The notes beneath the pieces are model-generated. The model worked only from the letters and a program-made list of their open reading frames with translations, did no database searches and was not told where the DNA came from. Source: CADCVT01 sp036389155 (GTDB taxonomy: Bacteria > Actinomycetota > Thermoleophilia > Solirubrobacterales > Solirubrobacteraceae). From it: a stretch of DNA of 64,000 nt. The stretch covers positions 62,001-126,000 of the forward strand of contig DASVQN010000056.1 of assembly GCA_036389155.1 (NCBI GenBank), in the 5' to 3' direction. This document shows positions 23,373-32,218 of the stretch, in pieces. Made by a program: the position numbers and the translations under genes. Numbering within the stretch: the stretch's first letter is position 1; every line of letters begins with the position of its first letter.

Positions 23373-24542
23373 TCAGCCACTACCGAACGCCTCGGCGACG
23401 AGTTGCGCGTCGTCGTCGCGCGGCGCGTAGTGCAGGTAGCGCATCGTGCTGTGGAGATCGCTGTGGCCCATCCACTCCTGCACGCGGCGGATGCTCGCGC
23501 GTCCGATCATCGTCGTCGCGAAGGTGTGACGCAGGTCATGGAAGCGCAACCGCGGCAGCCCGGCCGCGGCCTGGGCCTTTCGGTAGCGGCGGCGCAGCGC
23601 CGAGCGATCCAGGTAGCGGCCGTCGGCGCCCGCGAACACGAGCGCGTCCTGCGCCGCTGCCGGCAGCCGGACGAGGGCTTCTGTGACCTGCGGCGCGAGT
23701 GGCACCGAGCGCACCTTGCCCGCCTTCGGCGTCGACAGCTCGGTGCCCGACCAGGTGCCGCGGACGCGAACCACGCGCCGGTCGAGATCGACATCGCGCC
23801 AGCGCAACGCAACGAGCTCACCGAGCCGCAGCCCGGTGAACGCGGCGGTCAAGAAGATCGCGGCGTCTTGTTCGCTGGCCGCTGCCGCGACGAGCGCGAA
23901 CACCTCGGCCGGCGATTAGACCTCAAGGTCAAGGCTCGGCTTGACGTACGGCCGCTCGACATCGTCGACGGGGTCGTAGGTGATCCCCCACACCTTGCGC
24001 GCGCGGTGGTAGATCCCGCTGACGCAGACGATCAACTTCAGCCGCGTGGTGGTCGCGCAATCGATGCTCCATGCCCAGCGCTCGATCTGCTCAGTCGTGA
24101 TGTCGGTCAGGAGCTGTTCGCCGAACTCCGGCAGCACGTGGACCTGCAGCAGGATCCGGTAGCCGCGGACCGTGGTCGCCTTGCGGCCGCGATCGTGCTC
24201 GACGTAGCGCAGCCACTCGTCCGCCGCAGCCGTGAAGGATGCACGTGTCCCGGCCTGCGGCGGCATCGTGCGCACCCGGATCTGCTCGAGCGTCGCGCAC
24301 AGCCACCGCTCGGCCATTGACCGGTTGAAGTGGCCGGCGGGCGGGCGACCGCGCCGCGTCCAGGCCGGACCGAGCTTCTTCTGGATTTGCAGGCCAGTTC
24401 CGGTCCGATACTTCGCGTACCAGACGAGCCCGTGCTGGCGCTGGACGCAGAACACATGACCGCTCGGCGGCGCGGCCACCGGCGGCGGAACAGGACCTCG
24501 GCGCTTCGCGCGCGCCCGATCACTAGCAGCCTTTCGGGACAT
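23373..24542 (-). pseudogene. Tyrosine recombinase (integrase), nonsense-interrupted
   Basis: The gene has the same length (1170 bases) and layout as the intact integrase at 30184-31353 and is clearly its paralogue. The frame starts MSRKAASDRARAKRR at 24542 and stops after PYVKPSLDLEV at a TAA (23916-23918). In the intact copy the same codon is TAC (Tyr in LDLDVYSPSEV). After it the frame continues unbroken through FTGLRLGELVALRW (catalytic Arg), FHDLRHTFAT (HxxR) and MGHSDLHSTMRYLHY (His and Tyr nucleophile). A single base change therefore inactivates it. The start lies 40 bases from the att copy at 24582. Confidence 0.88.
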
Positions 24543-24581
24543 ATCCGGGACACGCGTACACGACCCGGACCCGAACTGCAG

Positions 24582-24748
24582 AGCCGACGGCCGGATTCGA
24601 ACCGGCGACCCCTTCATTACGAGGGAACTCAAGGCGTCCCAACGGGTCCACCGGCGGGCCAAAGAGACCGAAGGATGGGGACCACGACGGACGGCTGAAG
24701 CCCCCGTAGGACCAGGGTCAGCTCCCCAGGAGCTCCCCACGACGTCCA
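24582..24748. repeat. Exact tRNA-Thr 3'-end copy plus shared att arm (right copy)
   Basis: Positions 24582-24623 are identical to the 42-base tRNA-Thr segment at 39530-39571. The next 125 or so bases match those following 20650. It is the junction between element 3 (left) and element 2 (right), and the integrase of element 3 starts 40 bases to the left. Confidence 0.85.
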
Positions 24749-24916
24749 GCCGGGGCGCGCGTGGCGCGACGGCGCGGCGGTCGTGCTGCGGGAGGCGTCA
24801 GCGGTCGGGAGGCTGGCTCAAGAGCCGGCGATTCGTCTGGTCAACGGGCAGGTGCCCGGTGCTGTGACCGCGCGCTGAATGGTGGGCGCGGGATTCGCGA
24901 ACAAGCCGTGCACGTT

Positions 24917-25432
24917 TCACGGTTCGACGAAGCCAGCCGTGCCGAAGTTCGGGTATGCGCCGTACCAGGTACGCCAGCCGGCGCGAGTCCGGGCGACGTA
25001 GAGGACGGCGGGCGACAGGCTCGCCATGCGCGCTCGAGGCGAATGCACGAGCGCGACCCACGAACGATGTGCCACGACCACGCCGCAGGCGCGGGCGGCA
25101 ACCCTGATGTATCGCTGGCGGCGGAGGCCTGGGAGCACCGCGTCGAGGCTCAAATCGAAGACAGACGTGATTGACGCACCCCGAACGTCGATGCCCCGCA
25201 GCGTGCGAGGAAGCTCGCGCCGGACCGTGCGCACGACGCGAATCACTGCGCCCGGCGCCCCGGCGAGCGCCTTCGGACACCGCGCGTCGCGCTCCCGCGC
25301 CGGCGCGGTCCGCGCGGATCGCTCGTCGATTCCGGTAGTCCGATCCTCACTGTCGCTCGACCCGCCGAGGGCCGCGGCGCCGACCGCGATGACCGCCGCC
25401 GCGGCTACTACTGCATACCGATGCCGGCGCAT
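24917..25432 (-). CDS. Membrane-anchored/secreted protein, paralogue A
   Basis: The 171-residue product has an N-terminal signal-anchor (MRRHRYAVVAAAAVIAVGAA) and a linker rich in Asp/Arg. A roughly 110-residue domain follows: CPKALAGAPGAVIRVVRTVR, then IDVRGASITSVFDLSLDAVLPG, ending YVARTRAGWRTWYGAYPNFG. The same layout, with the same two Cys positions, is found in the next gene upstream (25551-26072), so they are tandem duplicates. Both lie downstream of the large SpoIID-like gene on the same strand. No known domain recognised; probably extracytoplasmic. Confidence 0.6.
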   Translation of the reverse strand: MRRHRYAVVAAAAVIAVGAAALGGSSDSEDRTTGIDERSARTAPARERDARCPKALAGAPGAVIRVVRTVRRELPRTLRGIDVRGASITSVFDLSLDAVLPGLRRQRYIRVAARACGVVVAHRSWVALVHSPRARMASLSPAVLYVARTRAGWRTWYGAYPNFGTAGFVEP

Positions 25433-25550
25433 GTGAGTGGACGGTCGGCAGTCGGGCTTCGCGCGGTCCGCGACGTCTCGGCTGCCGACCCGAGGCGCTG
25501 ACGTCGCGTGTGCCACGAAGCTCGGCAACCGCGCCGCCACACGAGGTCCG

Positions 25551-26072
25551 TCAAGGGTCGATGAACGCCGAGGTACCGAAGTTGGGGAAGTGCCGGTACC
25601 AAGCCCGCCACCCCTCCGGAGTCCGCGCGACGTAGACGATCGCGGGCGCGAGGCTCGCCATCTTCGCCCGGGGCGCATCTACGATCACCATCCACGACCG
25701 TCTCGCGACGCGGGTGCCGCAGGCCCGGGAGGCGACCTTCACGTACCGGAACTGGTTGAAGCCCGGGAGGAACGCCGCGATCTGCAGGTCGAACGCGCCC
25801 GTGATCGTCGCGCCGCGAGGGTCGATGTCGCCGAGGACGCGAGGGAGCTGCCGCCTGACGGTGCGCCCGACCTGGATCATGGCGCGCGGGCCGCCGGGCA
25901 GAGCCGCCGGGCACCGCGGATCGCGTGCCGACTGAGACGCGGTCGTCACCGGCGGTCGGGAGGAGTCGCGAGCGTCATCCTCCGTCTGCACCGATGCCGC
26001 GAGGGCAACCCCGGCACCGGCCGCGATCGTCACCGCGACGGCGAGCGTGGCGTACCGTCGGGGGCGTCTCAT
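25551..26072 (-). CDS. Membrane-anchored/secreted protein, paralogue B
   Basis: The 173-residue product starts MRRPRRYATLAVAVTIAAGA (signal-anchor). It carries the same domain as paralogue A: CPAALPGGPRAMIQVGRTVR, IDPRGATITGAFDLQIAAFL and YVARTPEGWRAWYRHFPNFG at the end. ATG 26072 overlaps the stop of the SpoIID-like gene (ATGA), so it is translationally coupled to it and likely works with it outside the cell. The longer in-frame start at 26132 lies inside the upstream gene and lacks support. Confidence 0.65.
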   Translation of the reverse strand: MRRPRRYATLAVAVTIAAGAGVALAASVQTEDDARDSSRPPVTTASQSARDPRCPAALPGGPRAMIQVGRTVRRQLPRVLGDIDPRGATITGAFDLQIAAFLPGFNQFRYVKVASRACGTRVARRSWMVIVDAPRAKMASLAPAIVYVARTPEGWRAWYRHFPNFGTSAFIDP

Positions 26073-27163
26073 CCGGGGCGCGGCCCGGGCGCTATCGGGT
26101 TTCCGTTGTTGAAGACCACGAACGGAGCGCATCCCACCGGGTTACATGGGCGCACGCGGTACAGGAGGGTCCTGTCGTCCCCAAAGCGGAAAGACGTTGC
26201 CACCCCATTCAAGTCGCGACCCGTCTGGCGGCTCCAGCGCACAACCTTCTGGGTTCGCCAGGTCGCGCCGCTGCTCGTCTCCTTGGCATCGATCCGATAG
26301 GTCCAAGCTACCTGCGAGTCGTCCACCCGTGAGGGGAACCGGAGTTCAACGCCCGCGGTGATCTGCGAGAAACTCGTCCTCGACCGCGGCGGCGCTTTGC
26401 CCCGCCGGACGTCGCCCGAGTAGTAGTACTCGGCGATCGAGCGCCAGTTGTCGAAACCGCATAGCTCGTCGAGACGCTTGGCGCCGAGCTGCGACATCGT
26501 GCCGTCATCGTTCTCGTTCTGGCGGGGGAACTTGGCATCGCAGTCGTACGTGCCCCGGAGGTGCTTCCCCTCCAGGATGCTTCCAGTCCGTGTCGACTGG
26601 ATGCGCTCGTTGATGACATCGCGCACCCAGCGCCGCCACTTGTTCGGGACTGTGCCGTGAGTGAAGCACTGGAAAATAGTTGTGTTATCGACGTCCGCGC
26701 CGGTGGGGGCACGGCCCCCACCCGCGTTGATCCGATAGAACCACGCGTAGCTCTGGATGGCAGACGCCATCGCCTTCGCCGCGGTCCGGTGGAACGGCGT
26801 CAAGGTCGTCGGGCTGGGGAATGCCCCTTGGATCTCGCCCTTCATCACGTGCAGGACGTAGTAGGGCCATCGATACCGGCGGATGTCGTACGCGGTTCCT
26901 GACCTTCCGCACTCATCGGTTCGCGCGCGCCACTCCGCCACGGCGATCTCGGGCGGAACGCGCCCGGCGGAGTCGTAGCCGCTGTTCTGGGCCGCGGTGG
27001 CCGGCGGCCCGTCCCCCGCGCGAGCCGAGTCGTCATACGTCTGGGGCGACGAGCGCATCGCGACCGTCGCTTGATACGTCTCGTCTGACGAACGCGCGAG
27101 GTTGTTCAGCGTGTAGGTCCCGAACCCGGCGGCTTGCACGGTCAGGCGCGGTGAGGTGCCCAT
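26069..27163 (-). CDS. SpoIID/LytB-like secreted protein, C-terminal part of a frameshifted gene
   Basis: Read alone this is a 364-residue frame starting at an internal ATG, but it lacks a signal peptide. Just upstream in this frame the sequence CPLLTATSNATGAFAFVNVR completes a carboxypeptidase-regulatory-like domain whose first strands (VVIREDTGAAVSGATVTLSG) lie in the other frame. It is therefore the C-terminal part of the gene at 27033-29879. It contains VPPEIAVAEWRARTDECGRS, YYVLHVMKGEIQGAFPSPTT and KAMASAIQSYAWFYRINAGG, reminiscent of SpoIID peptidoglycan glycosylases, then a fibronectin-like tail. The domain call is moderate. Confidence 0.55.
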   Translation of the reverse strand: MGTSPRLTVQAAGFGTYTLNNLARSSDETYQATVAMRSSPQTYDDSARAGDGPPATAAQNSGYDSAGRVPPEIAVAEWRARTDECGRSGTAYDIRRYRWPYYVLHVMKGEIQGAFPSPTTLTPFHRTAAKAMASAIQSYAWFYRINAGGGRAPTGADVDNTTIFQCFTHGTVPNKWRRWVRDVINERIQSTRTGSILEGKHLRGTYDCDAKFPRQNENDDGTMSQLGAKRLDELCGFDNWRSIAEYYYSGDVRRGKAPPRSRTSFSQITAGVELRFPSRVDDSQVAWTYRIDAKETSSGATWRTQKVVRWSRQTGRDLNGVATSFRFGDDRTLLYRVRPCNPVGCAPFVVFNNGNPIAPGPRPG

Positions 27164-29879
27164 GCGGACGTTGACGAACGCAAACGCGCCGGTGGCGTTC
27201 GAGGTGGCGGTCAGCAGCGGGCAGCCACTGCACTGCTCCCGAGAGCGTCACCGTGGCGCCGGAGACCGCTGCCCCGGTGTCCTCCCTGATGACGACACCG
27301 GTCAGCGCGTAGGTCCCGGCGGCGGTCGCCGAGAGCACGCGAAGGCCGGTGTCGTTGTCGACCTCCTCGGCGCGCCATGTCTCGGTCGGGGTCGTCGCGG
27401 ACGCGGCGAATGCACCGCTCCCGCCGCCGCCGTCGATCGGCGTGGCGCTTGCGGGCGCGGGCTCGGTGACGTCGCTGCCGCCGGGCCCCGACTGGTCAAT
27501 CGCGCTCGCGTCCTGGTCGCTCACCTCATCGGCCGGATAGGTGACGGCGCGCGTGGCGTCGAAGCAGTACGTCGTCGTCGTGCTGTTCGGGTTGGTAACC
27601 ACAGTCTTGGCCTTATCCGACGCCATGCAGGGGGCCGTCGGCGTGCTGTAGGCGTAGGTCGACCGGGGGGCGGTCGAGTTGCTGGCGAGACCGTCGATCA
27701 CCGCCGTGACCCGGTCGCTGGTGTCGTAGGTCAGCGACGTGTCGCGGCCGTCTGGTGTGCGAACCCGCGCGAGGTTGTGGTAGCCGTCGTAGTAGTACAG
27801 CGTGGTGGCGCCGCCGGGGCTGGTGTAGCGGATCAGGTCGCCGTAGCCGTTGCGCTCGTACTGCCACGACCGGCCGTCGAACGGTGTGCTCATCGACGCG
27901 ATGAACGGATCGCTGCCGGCGTAGCCGCCGAAGTCCACCCGCCGGCTCAGCGAGTCGTCGATGTAGTCGAGTCGGCCGTAGCTGTCGTAGGTGATCGTGA
28001 TCGTGTCGCCGTCGGCGCCGCGCACCCGGATCAGCCGGCTCGTGCCGGTGGTGTTGGCTTCGAAGTCGTACTCGTCGCCGTCGTCGGAGGTCAGCGTGAA
28101 GGTTAGGTCCGCGTTCCGGCGCAGGCTGGCGTACACCCCGGCGCTCGAGGTGAACGCGCCGCCGCCCAGGTACTTGGAGGGGACGGCCCAGCCGGTCGGT
28201 CCGTAGACGATCGCCGAGTCGTCGCCCGACCAGTCGATGAAGAAGTCGCGGCCGGTGCTCATGCTCCAGTTGCGCCCCAGGTCGTGGCTGTACTGGGACT
28301 GGCTGTTGTAGGTACGGCCGATGTTGAGGTCGATGCCGTTGCCGTCGAGCTCGAGGTCCTGGTGATCGAGCACGACGTTTCCGTTCCCGACGTTGACGCT
28401 GAGCGTGCTGCCGTCGCCGAGCCGCCGAGTGTCGTACGCGTAGCGGTCGATCAAGCCGGTCCGCATCTCGTACCGCACGTCGAGGAACGGCTTGTGCGAC
28501 GTCGCCGTGGAGTCGTAGAAGCGCACGGCGTTCGCGACCGTTTCCGGATTGGCCTCCTGCTTGAGCAGCATCCCGTAGTTCGGCTGATCCCCGTCGACCC
28601 AGTCCTGGACGAGCTGGGTCGGGTACCACCGAAACTCACCGACACCGTCATTGACGAGCTCCTTCGCGGCGACCGTCGCGTCGAAGTCTCCGCCCGGTGT
28701 CGTCCACGTATTCGCGCCGTTGTAGGTGTTCCATGTAGTCGCCGTCGTCCACGCCCGCGTCACGCGGTGAAGCCCGACGTCGAACCACGTGCTGTTGTCG
28801 CCCGCGAACTGATACAGCGCCACCTTCGCTCGCAGCACCTGTGCTGCCTGCGGCACGCCGGTCACATCGAACTTCAGCAGCGCGCGGCGGACGTGGCCGG
28901 TCGTGTCGTAGCCGACGGACAGCTCGCCGTAGTTGCAGTAGTTCGTCGTCGCCTGGTTGCCGTTGCGCACGTGGCACTCGAGCTGCGTCCCGGTCACGAT
29001 GACCGAAGGATCGACGACGACCGGGAACTTGCGGTCAGCGTCGCTCAGCCAGCCGCGGTCGACCCTCAGGATCACGGTGGGACGGTCGCCGTCTCTCAGA
29101 CTCATGACCGCGGGCCCGGGAGTTCCGTTCGCGTCGAGGACGTTCGGCGGTGTGATGATGAACTGCCGCCGGCCTGAAGCGCTGACGACGTCGATGCCGC
29201 CGGCGTCGTTCTCGCGCGCCGTCAGCCCGGCCGAGAGTGTCAGCGGGAACTCGTAGACCGCCGGCGCCTCGGTCGACTCGAGGACGAGTTGCTCCTTGAG
29301 GCCGTCGCCGAACACGGTGTATTGAAGGTCCACCCCCGGCAGCGCGTCACGGACGCGCGCCTGGGGCCCCGTGGCGGCGGGCCGGCCACGGGCGCCGGCG
29401 AGCGAGAACGCAAGCGAAGCTCGCCCGCGCGAGACGACAACCGGATCGTCGCCGAACTCGTCCGGCAGCTCGGCGGTGAACCGGTTCGCGCCGTTGCGGA
29501 ATGCATAGCCGGGGCGACTCGAGTCGGTGAGGGTGTTGCTGATGCCGCGCCAGTCGCCGTCCGCGTCGCGGTAGTTGACGGACTCCGTGAAGGAGCGCGT
29601 CACGTATTGCCCCTCTGCCGTCGCGTAGGTCCGCGACGCGCGCGTGCGACGTTCCGCGATCTCGGGCCCGAGCGCTCCGCCTTCGCCCGGGTAGACCGGT
29701 GCAGGTTCGCCGCCCTGGGCAGCTTCGAAGGCGCGCGCGTCCGGTAGCGAGCGCCCCTCGGGCGTGTCGCCCGCCGCGAGAACGGGCGCACCAACCGCAG
29801 CGAGGACCACAGCGACGACGATCAGGGCACGCAGACCAGGACGACCGGGATCCGTGTGACGGTTTCTAGGCTGGAGCAT
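27033..29879 (-). CDS. Large secreted DNRLRE/RHS-repeat protein, frameshifted at its C-terminus
   Basis: From ATG 29879 the product has a signal peptide (LRALIVVAVVLAAVGAPVLA). A beta-rich N-domain follows, then a DNRLRE domain (VRRALLKFDVTGVPQAAQVL, GLHRVTRAWTTATTWNTYNG, LVQDWVDGDQPNYGMLL), then RHS-type repeats (YDSYGRLDYIDDSLSRRVDF, YYYDGYHNLARVRTPDGRDT). A carboxypeptidase-regulatory-like domain begins near 27300, but after VTLSGA the frame turns to Arg-rich noise while the domain continues in the neighbouring frame. A one-base indel near 27230 explains this. An intact gene would be 26069-29879, coding about 1,270 residues, exported to the cell surface. Confidence 0.78.
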   Translation of the reverse strand: MLQPRNRHTDPGRPGLRALIVVAVVLAAVGAPVLAAGDTPEGRSLPDARAFEAAQGGEPAPVYPGEGGALGPEIAERRTRASRTYATAEGQYVTRSFTESVNYRDADGDWRGISNTLTDSSRPGYAFRNGANRFTAELPDEFGDDPVVVSRGRASLAFSLAGARGRPAATGPQARVRDALPGVDLQYTVFGDGLKEQLVLESTEAPAVYEFPLTLSAGLTARENDAGGIDVVSASGRRQFIITPPNVLDANGTPGPAVMSLRDGDRPTVILRVDRGWLSDADRKFPVVVDPSVIVTGTQLECHVRNGNQATTNYCNYGELSVGYDTTGHVRRALLKFDVTGVPQAAQVLRAKVALYQFAGDNSTWFDVGLHRVTRAWTTATTWNTYNGANTWTTPGGDFDATVAAKELVNDGVGEFRWYPTQLVQDWVDGDQPNYGMLLKQEANPETVANAVRFYDSTATSHKPFLDVRYEMRTGLIDRYAYDTRRLGDGSTLSVNVGNGNVVLDHQDLELDGNGIDLNIGRTYNSQSQYSHDLGRNWSMSTGRDFFIDWSGDDSAIVYGPTGWAVPSKYLGGGAFTSSAGVYASLRRNADLTFTLTSDDGDEYDFEANTTGTSRLIRVRGADGDTITITYDSYGRLDYIDDSLSRRVDFGGYAGSDPFIASMSTPFDGRSWQYERNGYGDLIRYTSPGGATTLYYYDGYHNLARVRTPDGRDTSLTYDTSDRVTAVIDGLASNSTAPRSTYAYSTPTAPCMASDKAKTVVTNPNSTTTTYCFDATRAVTYPADEVSDQDASAIDQSGPGGSDVTEPAPASATPIDGGGGSGAFAASATTPTETWRAEEVDNDTGLRVLSATAAGTYALTGVVIREDTGAAVSGATVTLSGAVQWLPAADRHLERHRRVCVRQRPHGHLTAPDRASRRVRDLHAEQPRAFVRRDVSSDGRDALVAPDV

Positions 29880-30183
29880 GAGTCGAACCCTCGTTTGCAA
29901 TTTGCGTTTGCAATTTGCCCTGACGTCTAAGGAATCGCTGCGCGATCAAATCCACCCTCCACAGATTCGGTGGCCATGGTCAACCTGGACATTCGTCCAT
30001 CCACTTGAAGCTCGTCTGGGCGCTCAAGAGCACTCGGTGCGCAGCCCCGCGCCCGCCCTCCGCAGTGTTGGAATGTGGACGCCGATGGGGTCGAGTGCTG
30101 GGTTCCCAGATGCGCGGGCGCACGTCTCCCTGGCACGGCCGGAGCGACAAGCCCGCGCAAAGGCGCGTGTGTCCCTTGAGGGC
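29880..30183. other. Intergenic stretch without a convincing gene
   Basis: This 304-base gap between the integrase stop and the large secreted gene is less GC-rich than its surroundings near 29890-30000, where the promoter of the secreted gene probably lies. A short tandem-like stretch, TTTGCAATTTGCGTTTGCAA, occurs at about 29893-29912. I see no other structure. Confidence 0.4.
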
Positions 30184-31353
30184 TCAGCAGCTAGCAAACG
30201 CCTCCGCGACTAAGTCGGCGTCGTCGTCGCGTGGGGCGTAGTGCAGATAGCGCATGGTGCTGTGAAGGTCGCTGTGGCCCATCCATTCCTGGACGCGTCG
30301 GATGCTGGTGCGCGCGATCATGGTCGTCGCGAAGGTGTGGCGAAGGTCGTGAAAGCGCAGCGGCCGGAGGCCGGCGGCTGCTTGGGCCTTGCGATAGCGG
30401 CGCCGCAGCGCCGAACGGTCTAGGTAGTCGCCGCCGACGCCCGCGAAGACGAGCGCGTCCTGGTCGGGCGCCGGCTGGCGCGCGAGAGCCTCGACGACCT
30501 TCGGCGCAAGCGGGACCGACCGCACGCGACCGGTCTTGGGCGTCGAGAGCTCGGTGCCCGACCACGTGCCCCGCACACGCGCCAGGCGGCGGTCGACATC
30601 GACGTCGCGCCAGCGCAGCGCGACCAACCCTCCGAGTCGCAACCCAGTGAACGCCGCCGTCAAGAAGATCGCCGCGTCCTGCTCGCTCGCCGCCGCCGCC
30701 ACGAGCGCGCGAACCTCACTGGGCGAGTAGACGTCGAGGTCGAGCCTCGGCCGAACGTACGGCCGCTCGACGTCGTCGACCGGGTCGTAGGTGATCCCCC
30801 ACGCCCTGCGCGCGCGGTGGTAGATCCCACTCAGGCACACGATCAGCTTCAGCCGCGTGGCCGAGGCGCAGTCGATCGTCCGCACCCACCGCTCGATCTG
30901 CTCGGTGGTGACGTCGGTGAGCAGCTGCTCGCCGAACTGCGGCAGCACGTGAACGTGCAGCAGGATCTGGTAAACGCGCACGGTCGTCGCCTTGCGGCGA
31001 CGGTCCTGCTCGACGTAGCGCAACCACTCCTCCGCCGCAGCCGTGAACGACGCACGTGTCCCGACCATCGGCGGCATCGTCCGCAGCCGGATCTGCTCGA
31101 GCGTCGCGCACAGCCACCGCTCCGCCAACGACCTTGTGAAATACCCGGTCGGCGGGCGACCGCGCCGCGTCCACGCCGGCCCGAGTTTCCGTTGGATTTG
31201 CGGGCCAGTTCCGGTCCGATACTTCGCGTACCACACCAGCCCGTGCTGGCGCTGGACGCAGAACACATGGCCGCTCGGCGGAGCGATGACGGGCGGCGGA
31301 CCGGACCCGCGGCGCTTCGCGCGGGCCCGATCGGGTGCAGGCTTTCGGGACAT
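30184..31353 (-). CDS. Tyrosine recombinase (integrase), intact
   Basis: The 389-residue protein has an N-terminal arm/SAM-like core-binding region (SFTAAAEEWLRYVEQDRRRK, VYQILLHVHVLPQFGEQLLT). The catalytic domain contains the conserved Arg in FTGLRLGGLVALRW, HxxR in FHDLRHTFATTM, and the His/Tyr pair in MGHSDLHSTMRYLHY. ATG 31353 (MSRKPAPDRARAKRR) matches the start of its paralogue. The longer in-frame extension runs through the att site and is not protein-like. It lies 64 bases from the 42-base tRNA copy at 31417, so it should integrate element 2 into the tRNA-Thr 3' end. No excisionase gene is seen beside it. Confidence 0.92.
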   Translation of the reverse strand: MSRKPAPDRARAKRRGSGPPPVIAPPSGHVFCVQRQHGLVWYAKYRTGTGPQIQRKLGPAWTRRGRPPTGYFTRSLAERWLCATLEQIRLRTMPPMVGTRASFTAAAEEWLRYVEQDRRRKATTVRVYQILLHVHVLPQFGEQLLTDVTTEQIERWVRTIDCASATRLKLIVCLSGIYHRARRAWGITYDPVDDVERPYVRPRLDLDVYSPSEVRALVAAAASEQDAAIFLTAAFTGLRLGGLVALRWRDVDVDRRLARVRGTWSGTELSTPKTGRVRSVPLAPKVVEALARQPAPDQDALVFAGVGGDYLDRSALRRRYRKAQAAAGLRPLRFHDLRHTFATTMIARTSIRRVQEWMGHSDLHSTMRYLHYAPRDDDADLVAEAFASC

Positions 31354-31416
31354 ATCCGGGACACGCGTACACGACCCGGACACCGTGCGAGACGCAAAGC
31401 GCCTGCAAGGACGGAG

Positions 31417-31458
31417 AGCCGACGGCCGGATTCGAACCGGCGACCCCTTCATTACGAG
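31417..31458. repeat. Exact 42-base tRNA-Thr 3'-end copy (att site)
   Basis: The sequence is identical to 39530-39571 and 24582-24623. It is the junction between element 2 (integrase on its left) and element 1 (right). Confidence 0.88.
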
Positions 31459-31592
31459 GGCCTTCCCGGCACTTCCTCGAGTCGGGTGGTGATCGCTGAA
31501 GTCCCTGCAAACCGAGATGGTCTGCGTATGGGACATGACGCGAGTGTACCCCGCCGAAAGCGGCTGTGGGACCCCACGGGACCCCATTTGCT

Positions 31593-31919
31593 CTACCGCT
31601 CGTGCTGCCGTTGCTTCCGGCCACTCGCCAGCCGTTCGAGGCGGTCGACGATGGTCGCGAGCTCGGCGTGCAACTCCCGCGACGCCTGCAGCGCGGCGAG
31701 CACCTCGGCCGCGGCGGCGTCGTCGCGCTGGGCGAACCGCCGGCGGTACGCGGCCACCTCGCGTTCGACGAGGCCGCCAAGCGCTTCGGCAATCGATCGG
31801 CCGGCGAGCGAGACGCGGAAGGTCTGCCAGTCGTCGTCGCTGGCGCGGACCCGGGCTTGGTGGTCGCGTGTGCGCGGCGTGCTCTCGGCGCGGTTTCGGG
31901 TTCGGCTGCGACGTCCCAT
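31593..31919 (-). CDS. Small coiled-coil-like island protein
   Basis: The 108-residue product has a basic N-terminus, then DDDWQTFRVSLAGRSIAEAL, then GLVEREVAAYRRRFAQRDDA and a heptad-like helix (VLAALQASRELHAELATIVD). Similar 'W..FR..L...S.A..LG.LVEREV' small proteins occur on actinobacterial integrative elements, but I cannot name a family. It lies alone about 135 bases from the att copy. It may be an accessory DNA-binding or maintenance protein. Confidence 0.6.
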   Translation of the reverse strand: MGRRSRTRNRAESTPRTRDHQARVRASDDDWQTFRVSLAGRSIAEALGGLVEREVAAYRRRFAQRDDAAAAEVLAALQASRELHAELATIVDRLERLASGRKQRQHER

Positions 31920-32218
31920 GCAGCTCGGGTCGCGCGGGGTCGGTTCGGCCCCCTGGCGCGTACACGCGGGTACGTCGCATCAACGATGCAAGTGTGTGTC
32001 GGGTCTGGCGGTTTGACCTTGCTGGCGGTCGGGGCTCGCTCGGGACGCGGTGGGACCCGGCGTGAATGCGCGAACGTCGAAGCTGCGTGGAAGCGGAGAC
32101 GTGATCGACCTGCGCGCGGCGCGGAGCATGTGTAGCGCGGCTGGACGGCGGAGCGAGAGGCGCGGCAGCAGCGGTTCGTTCCGTCGAATCGGGAACTGCC
32201 TGCGGACACGCTGGCCGC

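Larger units (their letters stand above)
23314..24623. mobile_element. Element 3: minimal remnant with a dead integrase
   Basis: Between the tRNA-like copies at 23314 and 24582 there is only an integrase gene, which is interrupted by a stop codon. This looks like an element that has lost its cargo, or a deletion derivative. The right boundary is an exact 42-base copy, the left an imperfect one. Confidence 0.55.
24582..31458. mobile_element. Element 2: integrated element with intact integrase and secreted-protein cargo
   Basis: This 6.9-kb segment is bounded by exact 42-base copies of the tRNA-Thr 3' end at 24582 and 31417. An intact tyrosine integrase lies at its right end, 64 bases from the att copy. 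Cargo is a large RHS/SpoIID-like secreted gene (frameshifted) and two tandem paralogues. No conjugation or replication genes are seen, so it is a small integrative element or a reduced one. Confidence 0.75.

Noticed and set aside
24582..24740. Peptide-coding stretch with a MKGSPVRIRPSA segment before the integrase
   Set aside because: This is translation of the tRNA-derived att repeat, a well-known false coding signal.
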